Shown: positions 35,856-46,035 of the stretch, piece by piece
Layout: each line of letters opens with the position of its first letter
How positions within the stretch are numbered: position 1 is the stretch's first letter
DNA from: Dermacentor variabilis
Taxonomy: Eukaryota; Arthropoda; Arachnida; Ixodida; Ixodidae
Length of the DNA: 64,000 nt
Assembly: GCF_050947875.1 (NCBI RefSeq)
Contig: NC_134570.1
Location: 231,865,265-231,929,264 of the forward strand
Direction of reading: 5' to 3'
Position numbers and translations under genes: made by a program
Notes under the pieces: model-generated
Told to the model about the DNA's origin: nothing
Databases searched by the model: none
What the model saw: only the letters and a program-made list of their open reading frames with translations

Positions 35856-35924
35856 CCGGCACCGGGATTCGAACCACGGACCTCTTGCACGCGAGGCGGG
35901 TGTTCTACCTCTACGCCACTGCTG
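35856..35924 (-). other. tRNA-Ala(CGC)-like head fused to RTE element E
   Basis: Minus strand: box A GTGGCGTAGAGGTAG and perfect box B GGTTCGAATCC. The loop word CTCGCGT gives anticodon CGC (Ala). It would serve as an internal Pol III promoter. About 120 bp of linker connect it to the RTE start. It may be the head of a SINE joined to the RTE by template switching, or a native part of the RTE 5' UTR. Confidence 0.7.
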
Positions 35925-35935
35925 CAGACTGCACT

Positions 35936-38330
35936 GCAAGATAATAACCATGATCATTCCTGTCCAGGTGTTTCTAAAAGAGAACACTTAAGGTCTTCAC
36001 ACGAGGTACAGTTTCTATAACGTCAGATCCTATTTTAAAAACAGTAGCATGAGAAACATTAACATTGTTCTGGGGCCTAAACAAAGCAGCTTTTATTTTA
36101 TTAGTATTGATAGGGAGCGAATTAGATAGGGACCATTGGTGTAATAGGCTTAAGCAATGACCAGCTTGGTTTCGAATGTCGGACACGCATGCTCCTCTAA
36201 AAAATAGGCTTGTATCATCTGCATATATGACGAAAGTAGGCTTATCGCTAACGTTAACAATGTCATTAATATATAGGTTCAGTAGTAGTAGGCCTACTAT
36301 GCTACCCTGACGAACACCGGCGGGAATAGCTTTATTATCCGAATATTGATCATTGACTACTGCCTGTGGATGACGGTATATTAAAGATGATCTTATGAGG
36401 TTAAGGAGCATACCCCGGAAACAAATATGCGCGAAGTTTGGCGAGTAATGTATAGTGGTTAATCCTACCAAATGCTTTAGCAAAGTCAACATATGAACCC
36501 AATGCTAATTCCTTTTGTTCAAAACAATTAAGGATAAGTTCTTTTTGAGTTAACAGCGGCGTTCCGATAAAATGGGATTTTCGACAACCAAGCTGGCTGA
36601 ACGTTATCAAGTGATGTTTAACGCAAGAAATCGACATTCGTACATATATAACTTTTTCTAGACACTTAGAGAATATTGGAAGTATTGATATTGGGCGGTA
36701 ATTTGCTAAATTATTTCTATTTCCACCTTGGCCAGCCTTTCTGAGGCACCTTATCCCTGTTTACAAATTTTATACCACAATTCATAAATTACAGCCACTC
36801 TAGCATTTTGCATATTCGTGGAAAAAGTACTATCCTTCAAGCAGCAATTAAATATGCGAGCTAAGATAGGGCTGAGAATACCAATAGCATGCTTAAAAGG
36901 GGGAATCTAAAAATCACATACACCTCGTGATCTGCTGTTTCGAATGGCCAGAAAGGTGTTTTGGTTTTCATTGGGATTTGTAGGGAATAAAAATGCAGTT
37001 TGAGGGTTTTGTGGGTTTAGGTAGTTGATACAAGCAGTATCGTGTGTACTATGCACCAAGTACACCGAGTAATCATTGAAACAATTTGCAAGCCTTCTGC
37101 AAGAAAGTGTTCTCATTTATATCAATTTGCAGGCGAGCGCTGTCTTTATTGGGATTTAAAATATGATTTAGGTGATTCCACGTTAAATCGCTTCTTTTTA
37201 GGATATTGTTCTTAAACAGCTCATGCAAGTAGACGTTCTTAACTCGTCTCAGATGTGAGGTAACCTTATTGCGATACACCCTAAATAGAGCAAGATCGTC
37301 TAAATTTCTGCTTTGAAGGAAACGCTTACAAAGACGGTCTTTCTCTGTATGAGTTCCAAACATTTTTTACTTATCCAAAGTTTATGTGCCTTTCTAAGCT
37401 TCTTAAAAAGTGTGTGGTGAAAATATTCCTCATATACCACTCTAACAGTGGCAATGAAATTATTATAAGCAGTTTGTACATCACTGATTTCATATATGAA
37501 ATTCCAGCTCACATCGGCGAGTCGGGCACAAAATTTACTCAGTGTCGCCTCGTTTATGGATTGATTTTTCTTTAGAGAAGATGTTTGTTGATGCCTTCTA
37601 CGTGATTGCTTAACAAAAATAAAGGTAAGTTGGTGATCACTCATTTGCGCGCATGTGACTCCTGACACACAATTTTGTTCGCACGTGTTGGCAATAAAGA
37701 CATCAACGCATGCAGACGTGAGCAGTCGCGTAGGCTCAAGTTACAAAAAATTTGCGTTCCGACACTCTCTGCATTTCACCTTTTTCAGGTGAGGATGACA
37801 AAAAAATAATTGTTTATATCGCCACCCAAGATTAACAAGAGCTTGTTTTCTGTAATGTAAGATAAGAAGGTATCGAAAAACAGAAAGAATGCTGTAACAC
37901 TACCCCTTGGAGGACGATGTAAGACAGAGAATACATAGTTACCGCACTTTAGAGACAAGATTTCGCAGTCGTCATGCATTTGTGAAAATTATGGCATGAA
38001 GTAGCACTTTAAGGACTCTTTTGCAGCTATCAGAATGCCACCTCCTCTTCTGTTTTGACTGTTCTGTGTGTATGTATTGTAACGCAGGATATTCATATGT
38101 ACAGAATTATCCCGGTACGAGGTTTCAGTTGTCATCAATATATCGCAATGAAAATTTCAACTATAAAGAAACGTGACCACCTGATCCTCTTTGTTGTAGA
38201 GCGATCGATCATTGCGAAGTCAAAATGACGAAAGATTTGGTTACCAGAATAGAGAGAGCTAACATCAGTAGTTTTAAGAAATTGTGGAACCATGAAAGCC
38301 AATTTACTTTTGGCGTCTGCGCAGTATATA
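35936..38330 (-). pseudogene. Element K ORF2 (endonuclease and RT)
   Basis: Endonuclease: RRGGGILIAAKESLKCYF, FSVLHRPPRGSVTAF, ILGGDINNYF and CAQMSDHQLTFIF with the SDH site. Linker: ELFKNNILKRSDLTWNHL. RT: GSYVDFAKAFGRINHYTLL (DFAKAFD decayed), AIPAGVRQGSIVGLLLLNLY, VIYADDTSLFFRG and LSVLF followed by a stop and KHLDRNDHG. Several frame changes separate these parts. It ends at the head of element E. Confidence 0.85.
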
Positions 38331-38335
38331 AAAGT

Positions 38336-38973
38336 TCATTGAAATTTCTCTAAGCCACCGGCACAAGCAATCCAGGCGACCTGCATGGTCTCATCTTTCC
38401 TGGCGAGAATTTGCCCGTCCCTAGTCCAGACAAACCTCCACGCTTCGTCCTTATGTTTTTTTGAGCGATTCTCTTCCCCATGTCTCTCTTAAGGAGAGGG
38501 CACAAGTTCTCATTAACATAAATGGCGTTGTTATTGTAGCGAATACGACGCACAGTCATGTTAGTTTTTCTTGCTTTTTGCAAGACAGCATCTCGTTTTG
38601 CACGACTCCGAAACAGCACGACAACAGTTTGGCAAGAAGAATGCCTTGTTCTTACACGGTGGCATTTCTCAATGTCATCCTTACTTATTGGCGCTTCCAA
38701 AACATCACTCATTTTCTGCAGCACCGTCGTTAAGTCTTCCTTGTCAACAACTGGAAACCCCTTGATCTTAATATTTCTATTCGTAGAATATTGCTGAACT
38801 TCTACCAAGCATTGTTCCAGCTCCGAAATGACTTTTACTGCATCTTGTTCGGTACTCAAAGCAGCCTTCTCATTCCTCAGGGCTTTGTTTTCTTCCTTTA
38901 AGGCAGCAATTTCAGTTGAAATGTCATCGAACTGCTGACTGCAATACTCTACAGTTTTAGTCATATCATTTAC
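38336..38973 (-). pseudogene. Element K ORF1, main part
   Basis: An ORF1 of the CR1 type: coiled coil (EIAALKEENKALRNEKAAL), then QQYSTNRNIKIKGFPVVDKE, IEKCHRVRTRHSSCQTVVVL and NENLCPLLKRDMGKRIAQKN. A frameshift near 38455 precedes FVWTRDGQILARKDETMQVA and the stop at 38336. The N-terminal zinc-finger region is missing from the window. A SINE interrupts it at 38974; the frame goes on at 39233. Confidence 0.85.
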
Positions 38974-39217
38974 CCGCCGTGGTTGCTCAGTGGCTATGGT
39001 GTTGGGCTGCTGAGCACGAGGTCGCGGGATCGAATCCCGGCCACGGCGGCCGCATTTCGATGGGGGCGAAATGCGAAAACAGCCGTGTGCTTAGATTTAG
39101 GTGCACGTTAAAGAACCCCAGGCGGTCAAAATTTCCGGAGTCTTCCACTACGGCGTGCCTCATAATCAGAAAGTGGTTTTGGCACGTAAAATCCCAAATA
39201 TTATTATTATTATTATT
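38974..39217 (+). mobile_element. tRNA-derived SINE with 15-bp target duplication
   Basis: The head (about 38974-39050) is a tRNA-like cloverleaf: CCGCCGTGG pairs with CCACGGCGG, box A TGCTCAGTGGCTATGG, box B GGATCGAATCC, and a loop fitting anticodon GCT (Ser). A body with gtgcacgttaaagaacccca follows and the tail is (ATT)n. The 15 bases agtcatatcatttac stand perfectly on both sides (38959-38973, 39218-39232). It is inserted in ORF1 of CR1 element K and is clearly young. Confidence 0.92.
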
Positions 39218-39232
39218 AGTCATATCATTTAC

Positions 39233-39297
39233 TTCCTTTCTTATGTCTCTTTTAAGAGCGCTGTGGACAGCTGCGATCTCCTTTCGAATTATTTTCG
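39233..39297 (-). pseudogene. Element K ORF1, part beyond the SINE
   Basis: The minus strand reads RKIIRKEIAAVHSALKRD and joins MTKTVEYCSQQFDD of the main part when the SINE and one duplication are removed. It is cut by fragment N. Confidence 0.8.
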
Positions 39298-39760
39298 TAA
39301 GAGAGAGAGAGAGAGAGAAACAACTTTATTTAGTCGCCTGCAGAACGAAACCATGAGTAAATGGCGCCGCGACGCGGGCCCTGAGGTCTTCTCAGCGAGT
39401 GGTCTCGACTCTACTCCAGCGCGTGTTACTCCCGCGGTCGGTCGGCAAGGTACGGTCGGTTTCGCTCGGCCTTTGTCTTTCAAGAGCTGCCGAGGCCTGC
39501 TGAACGGCCCAGGTTTCCATTTCGTGGTCGTAGCATTCTGACGCAGCCGCGAGTCGCGGCGGAATAGTTGTACTTATCGAAGCTTCGTCGGGGAACTTTG
39601 TGCAATCCCATAGGATGTGCCTCAAGGTGGCCCTCTCCCACTGGCACACGCTGCACACATCACTCACATATACTTTCGGGTACAGATGATTCATTAACAC
39701 TGGCGTGGGTAAGGAACCAGTTTGTATTTGTAGGAACAGCACCGCCTCCGCTCGGCTCAG
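39298..39760 (-). pseudogene. LINE C-terminal fragment N with (CT)n tail
   Basis: The minus strand carries QIQTGSLPTPVLMNHLYP, CSVCQWERATLRHILWDC (a CX2C...HX4C knuckle) and PPRLAAASECYDHEMETW. The 3' end is AATAAAGTTGTTTC followed by (CT)n at 39298-39318. It is a 5'-truncated member of another RNase H-type LINE family. Confidence 0.75.
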
Positions 39761-40039
39761 CCCCGGGAGCGGGGGTGGGAAAGTTCTTCGAGCCAGGCGG
39801 TGAAACTGTAAACTGTGTAAACTATGTAAACTGTGTAATTTAGAGACGACTTTCGTAACTCATATCTCAATATGTCAATTATACTCGGCATGGTTCAAAA
39901 TAGGCTCGAAAGAGGCTGGGCAGCAGCATCAGTAAATCACAATGAGCCAAACGAGGCGATATGGTAAAGGAAACAAAGTTGAAACCTGCATAACGTCGAG
40001 AACAACTTTTAGATGGTTGCGCCGCTTTGGTGCTGCCGC

Positions 40040-40375
40040 TGCCAAGGAATTAGGAAAGCCCACTAAGTTGCAACAACGACACTCCCTCCCCAGAACAGGA
40101 ATTGGCCTCCCGAATGCAATATTCGGCCACTACCTCCCTCATGATTCCTACAATTAGCCCATGGCACTCAGTCCCCAGGAGCTGAGGAGAACATCACCAA
40201 GACGGCGTTCAGACCTGCAACGCAGCAGAGTGTGCTAAGAATTTCTGCATCCGGACAGGCCGTAAATGGAAACTGACCCTTCCAACCTTTAACCTCCGAA
40301 CTCTTTCAAGTGAGGCTAACTTAGCACGACTCTTTGAGCAACTATCAGGTATTGTTTGGGATATCATTGGCCTTA
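40040..40375 (+). pseudogene. RTE element F1, segment 1 (5' part)
   Basis: After a leader similar to the 5' region of element E (cactccctccccagaacagg near 40081), the + strand reads TLPTFNLRTLSSEANLARLF and IVWDIIGL. The RTE frame stops at the TA where the 1785-bp TIR element starts and goes on at 42161 with SELRRIRDDYAVL. 39761-40039 in front of it may be 5' UTR, but I cannot show this. Confidence 0.8.
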
Positions 40376-42160
40376 AGGGAAACTCTGGCGATTTTTTTAT
40401 GTCAACGGATGTCTATGAAATTCGCTGGGCACGTTCGTCTGCACATTCTTGTCATGTCCTCAAAAAATCAGGTTTGAGTTGCACTAATTTATTACAAATG
40501 AATTTAATAAATTGCCTCGAACACCCTACCTTACCTGCTCCTCAGTTATAGGCAACAATGTGTATGACGTCAGGGGAGTGCCACTCAGAGCATGCCGGGA
40601 TCATGCAGATGACAGCGACGAGAGCGCGGAGGAGTCGGCGATCGTGAGCTAGTGCTTCGCGTGAGAAGTTACTGTCACCAGAATTTGCGGTCCCTGTGGA
40701 CGGGCAAGCGATGGGGGGTGGCAAGTGGTGTGTGTTGGCTGCACTAACCTCAGCCCTCGCTATCCGCACACACAGTTTGAGCCGATGCCGATCCCGTTAA
40801 ACCGAGGTTAAGCATAAATGTCACAGTTATGTATAGTTCATGCGTCAGCTGCTGTCGGACCTAATTAGCTAATTAAGCCATCAAGATGAAGAAAACTCCT
40901 TCTGTGGTTCAGTTATGACCACACGGATGTGAAATGAAGGATTCCTCATTTCGCACCATGCACTCGCAAAAAGCGAGAAGCGAAGGCACGGAGCAGTATT
41001 GGCATCGGTGCGTTGCCGTTTTCGACGGCAACCTGCCCGCCGCACTCACCGGCACTTGCCTAAATAAAGTGCGACTACGAACATGGCTGTCTTTTTACGT
41101 CTTGTCATGCAGACTTATTATTTAGCTTCCGAAGTGCACTGTTTGCCTCGTATCCCGAATTGGCAGCGAGCGTAGGCCCCTCGATACAGTAGCTTAAACA
41201 ACCGCCTCGTTCAGCTGCCAACGATGTCTATACCGCCATAGGCGCTTGCGCGAGAAAAATACGCGTTCTCTAAATGGACGATCACACTCGCAAAGTCCTC
41301 ATCGAAGTCCACTTTACGGAACTTATTGTGTGCATGAAGAGAATACGAAGAATGATACGTAGGCAGCATAACAACGCTCCCGTTCTACGGTCTCCGGCTC
41401 TATGTTTTCGAAGGTGTGTGGTTGATCATATCAGCGCAACTCAGAGTGATGCAATGGTGCTTACATGCACAAAATCTGCCTGCTTTGACATATCCCAACA
41501 TTAATTGATGCACCGATGAGCGGCTAGTATTATATCTCAAGCAAACGACGAGTTGGCGCTGTACATGCCGATGTAAACAAATGCACCGTTCGGTGCTTTG
41601 AACTGTCACCTACGTTCTTGCGGAATACAAATGCGGAAAATCGTGCTCCACATCTTACATTGATCATGCGAAGAGCTTCCCTGAGAAGGAATAAAATACC
41701 TAAAATTGCAAGCAGCACACACAAAATGAGTGGTTAGGGCTACCCTCGATCTTCGTTGTAAAGCACGATATGTAGCGCATTGGCGCTGGCTGTCGTGATG
41801 GCGGGCCGAATGCGAGCGGCAATTCCTGGCTATCGAATTCGTCAGAATAATGACTGTGAATATTTAACCATTACGAAGAGCTGGTTCAGCTGACACTGTC
41901 ACCAGAAGAACCGGCGCGGTCACGATTCAGCCGAGCGTCTGCTCTTCGCTGCCAGCGTTGCGCGCCATCCCCGTTGGAGACACCCGTGACGTCACACACG
42001 GAGGTTCGCTGAGCTGCTTAGCCCGCTTTCGTTCTTGCGATTTTTCTGCTTGTTTTAAATTTTTTCCGAATTTACGAAACAATTCTACTATTAGACGCGT
42101 GAGAGGGGGGTCTCGAGAATCTAAATGTGACATGGTCAAAAAATCGCCGGTGTTGCACTG
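40376..42160. mobile_element. TIR element of 1785 bp, TA target duplication, no transposase seen
   Basis: The left end aagggaaactctggcgattt matches the inverted right end (rc cagtgcaacaccggcgattt) in about 18 of 23 positions, followed by a shared atgtca. TA stands at 40374-40375 and 42161-42162. Removing the element restores the RTE frame IIGL-SELRR. CAGTG ends and a TA target fit the Tc1/mariner superfamily. No transposase reading frame is recognised inside; the contents are GC-variable and non-coding. Confidence 0.65.
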
Positions 42161-44441
42161 TAGTGAGCTTAGAAGAATTCGTGATGATTATGCAGTGCTG
42201 ACAAACGGCCACGTCCTCTGCTATAGAGGACTACCAGATATGAAGTTATACGGGGTAGGATTCTTAATACATATGGACACAGCGGGCAACATTGCCGAAT
42301 TTTACAGCAATAATGATACGGTAGCAGTAGTCGTAGTAAAGCTTAATAAGAAATTAAAGGTGGTACAAGCCTACGCCCGAACCTCCAGTCATGGAAGTTC
42401 GGGCGGGATCATTTAACGACGATGTGGCACTGCCATCAGAAAAGTGCAAACTTGCTATTTTGTACGCGTAGTAATGGGCGACTTCCATGCAAAAGTGGGG
42501 AAAAAGCAGGCTGGTGAACAAGCAATCGGCAACTACGGCGTCGGTTCTAGAAACACTAGAGGAGAGATGCTGGTAGAACTCGCAGAAGCAATAAGCTGCA
42601 AATAATGAACACCTTCTAAAAAAAGCGGAGAAACATAAAGTGGACCTGGAAAATCCCTAATGGTAAAACAAGGAATGAAATCAATTTCACACTTTTTGTT
42701 GATCGCAGCATAATGCAAGATGCAGAAGTCACAGGAAGTGTAAAGCACAGTGATCATAGGTTACTGAGGTCTAGGATACACCGGAATTTGAACAAAGAAA
42801 GAGTAAATTTGCTCGAGAAGAAACAGGACAACCTAGACGTAATAAGGATAACAGCGAGCACATTCAGGCTGATAATTGCAGACAAGTATGCAGCCTTAGA
42901 ACATGAAGATGTAGATGACATAGAGGTAATGAGTGAAACCGTAACCAGAAACAGAAGCGTAATCAGAAGCAGCAATTGAATTGGGAGGCAACGCACCAAG
43001 ATAACCAGTAGGTAAGCTCCCTCAAGCAAGGAATGACCTAATAAAGAAACGACAAAGGATGAAACCGTCCAACTGAAGAAACCAGATAGAATTCGCGGAA
43101 TTGTCAAAAGTGATCAACAGGGAGGAAATAAAGGTTGTTCGAAATTAGAACGTGAGAAAGACTGAGGCAGCAGTAATAAATGGACACCATGAAATCAGTG
43201 AGAAAAAACTTGGCATAGGACAAGCAAAGACGTATGCACTAAAAGATAAGCAGGGTAATATCATAAGCAATTTCGAAGATATACTGAAAGAAGTGGAAGA
43301 ATTCCATACTGACCTGTACAATACCTACAGCAGCTACGAGAGCTCCATTCGTAATAATGGACAGGTGACACAGGCTCCATCTATAACTTGCGATGAAGTT
43401 AGAAGGGCCTTAGAAGACATGAGACGAGGAAAGGTGGCAGGAGAAGATGGAATAACAGTCGATTTAATCAAAGGTGAAGGAGACTTGACGCTTGAAACGC
43501 TTGCGACCCTTTATACGGAATTTCTCACGACTTCCAGGGTGCCAGAGAACTGGAAGAATGTCAACATAGACTAATCCAGAAAAAGGGAGACGTCAAAGAA
43601 TAGAAAAATTATAGGCCCATTAGCTTTCTTACTGTATTGTGTAACATATTGACCAAGAGAATTTCCAATAGAATAATGGAAATACATGACTTGACTCAAC
43701 CAAAAGAACACGCTAGCTTCAGGAAGGGATATTGTACAATGAATCACATCCATTTAATCAGTCAGGTAATCGAGAAATCTGCAAAGTACAATGAGCCTCT
43801 CTACGTGGCTTTCACGGATTCCGAAAAGGCATTTGATTCAATACAGGTGCCAGCAGTTATAGATGCGTTGTGTAATCAAGCAGTACAGGAGGCGTACGTA
43901 GATATCTTGCAAAATATCTACAAAGAATTCCGTACAAGTAAAAGCAGAAGGATACCTATGAATAAAGGGGTAGGACAAGGGGACACAAGCTCTTTAATAC
44001 TGTTCACTGCGTGCTTGGAAGAAATATTAGGCTTGCGAGTGAGAATCGAAGGCAAACAGCTCGGCGACATTCGTTTTGTAGATGACGTTGCGCTATTCAG
44101 CAACAGCTGGGGGGGGGGGAGTTACAACAAATGATTGAGAACCTTAACCGAGAGAGGATAGTAGTGGGTTTGAAGATTAATATGCAGAAAACAAACATAA
44201 TGATTAACAGCCTGGCAAGGGAACAAGTGTCAGTGATCGCCAGTCAGCTTTTACACTCTGCGCAGGAATATGTTTACCTAGGTCAATAACTCACAAGACA
44301 CCCTGATGGTAAGAAGGAAATTCACAGAAAAATAACATTGGGTTGGGAGCATACGGCAGGCATACTCAGATCCTTACTGTAAGCTTAGCATTATCACAAA
44401 AAAAAGGTGTACAATCAGCGGATTTTACGGGTGCTACCAAT
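42161..44441 (+). pseudogene. RTE element F1, segment 2 (endonuclease and RT)
   Basis: Endonuclease: NGHVLCYRGLPDMKLYGVGF, then about 42470 VMGDFHAKVGKKQAG. Linker and RT: ITCDEVRRALEDMRRGKVAG, FLTTSRVPENWKNVNI, AFTDSEKAFDSIQVPAV, GVGQGDTSSLILFTACLEEI and RFVDDVALFSN (one Ala changed in FADD). A run of 11 G at 44109 shifts the frame. It ends in the RT thumb at the target caat (44438-44441), where F2 begins. It belongs to another subfamily than E and F2 and is more decayed. Confidence 0.82.
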
Positions 44442-45902
44442 GAGTTAGCGGTAAGAGGGCAAATAGAGGAATTCCGGATCAAGCTACAGAACAGGTATTC
44501 GCCTTTACCACAGGAAGAGGACCTTAGTGTTGAAGCAATGAACGACAATCTTATGGGCATCATTAAGGAGTCGGCAATAGAAGTCGGTGGCAACTCCGTT
44601 AGACAGGATACCAGTAAGCTATCTCAGGAGGCGAAAGATCTGATCAGGAAACGCCAATATATGAAAGCCTCTAACCCTACAGCTAGAATAGACCTGGCAG
44701 AACTTTCGAAGTTAATCAACAAGCGTAAGACAGCTGACATAAGGAAGTATAATATGGATAGAATTGAACATGCTCTCAGGAACAGAGGAAGCCTAAAAGC
44801 AGTGAAGAAGAAACAAGGAACTGGCAAGAATCAGATGTATGCGTTAAGAGACAAAGCCGGTAATATCATCACTAATATGGATGAGATAGTTCAAGTGGCT
44901 GAGTTCTATAGAGATTTACACAGTACCAGTGGCACCCACGACGATAATGGAAGAGAGAATAATCTAGAGGAATTAGAAATTCCACAAGTAACGTCGGAAG
45001 AAGTAAAGAAAGCCTTGGGAGCTATGCAAAGGCGGAAGGCAGCTGGGGATAATCATTTAACAGCAGATTTGTTGAAGGATGGTGGACAGATTGTTCTAAA
45101 AGAACTGGCCACCCTGTATACGCTATGCCTCATGACTTCGAGCGTACCGGAATCTTGGAAAAACGATTACATAATCCTAATCCATAAGAAAGGCGACGCC
45201 AAAGACTTGAAAAATTATAGACCGATCAGCTTACTGTCCGTTGCGTACAAAGTATTTACTAAGGTAATTGCAAATAGAATCAGGAACACCTTAGACTTCC
45301 GTCAACCAAAGGACCAGGCAGGATTCCATAAAGGCTACTCAACAATAGACCATATTCACACTATCAATGAGGTGATAGAGAAATATGCGGAATATAACCA
45401 ACACTTATATATAGCTTTCATTGATTACGAGAAAGCGTTTGATTCAGTCGAAACCTCAGCAGTCATGAAGGCATTGCGGAATCACGGTGTAGAAAAGCCG
45501 TATGTAAAAATACTGAATGATATCTACAGCGGCTCCACAGCCACCGTATTCCTCCATAAAGAAAGCAACAAAATCCCAATAAAGAAAGGCGTCAGGCTGG
45601 GAGATACGACCTCTCCGATGCTATTCACAGAGTGTTAAAGGAGGTATTCAGAGACCTGGATTGGGAAGAATTGGGGATAAGAGTTAATGCAGAATACCTT
45701 AGAAACTTGCGATTCGCTGATGATATTGCCTTGCTTAGTAACTCAGGGGACCAACTGCAATGCATGCTCACTTAACTGGAGAGGCAAAGCCGAAGGGTGG
45801 GTCTAAAAATTAATCTGCAGAAAACTAATGTTTAACAGTCTCGGAAGAGAACAGCAGTTTACGATAGCAAGCGAGGCACTGGAATTGGTAAGGGAATACA
45901 TC

Positions 45903-45903
<1 letters not shown>
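44442..45903 (+). pseudogene. RTE element F2, segment 1
   Basis: A 5'-truncated relative of E beginning at NELAVRGQIEEFRIKLQN. The RT is open up to KGVRLGDTTSPMLFTEC, with IILIHKKGDAKDLKNYRPIS and AFIDYEKAFDSVE. Then frameshifted RNLRFADDIALLSNSGDQ and a stop in place of an Asp codon follow. It stops after the sequence gggaatacatct (45892-45903), the target of element D, and goes on at 55351. Confidence 0.88.

Positions 45904-45987
<84 letters not shown>
45904..45987. repeat. (GATA)21 microsatellite = 3' tail of element D
   Basis: 84 bp of perfect four-base units lie exactly between the target duplication and the AATAAATTTGATC 3' end of element D. Confidence 0.85.
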
Positions 45988-46035
45988 CAAATTTATTAAG
46001 AGAATGATCAGAAAAACCGCTAATGGTCGGGGCCC

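Larger units (their letters stand above)
32746..35935 (-). mobile_element. RTE retrotransposon E with a tRNA-Ala-like head
   Basis: A full-length-looking RTE: single ORF (endonuclease plus RT), short 3' UTR and a 3' tail of (GAT)n on the minus strand (32746-32770). The 5' side runs without a visible break into a tRNA-Ala-like sequence at 35856-35924. The whole block interrupts the RT of CR1 element K. I see no clear target duplication. Confidence 0.85.
32177..39297 (-). mobile_element. CR1 non-LTR retrotransposon K, interrupted
   Basis: Pieces in minus-strand order: ORF1 (39297-39233 and 38973-38336), ORF2 endonuclease and RT (38330-35936), RT C-terminus (32745-32412), 3' UTR (to about 32177). 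A SINE splits ORF1 and RTE element E with its head splits the RT. Frames fit across both breaks. The 5' end is cut by fragment N at 39298. Confidence 0.88.

Noticed and set aside
35856..35924. Functional tRNA-Ala gene
   Set aside because: No clean acceptor stem or terminator, and it is fused to an RTE; tRNA-derived head is more likely.
38974..39050. Functional tRNA-Ser gene
   Set aside because: Good cloverleaf, but followed by SINE body, ATT tail and target duplication; also lacks the long variable arm expected of tRNA-Ser.
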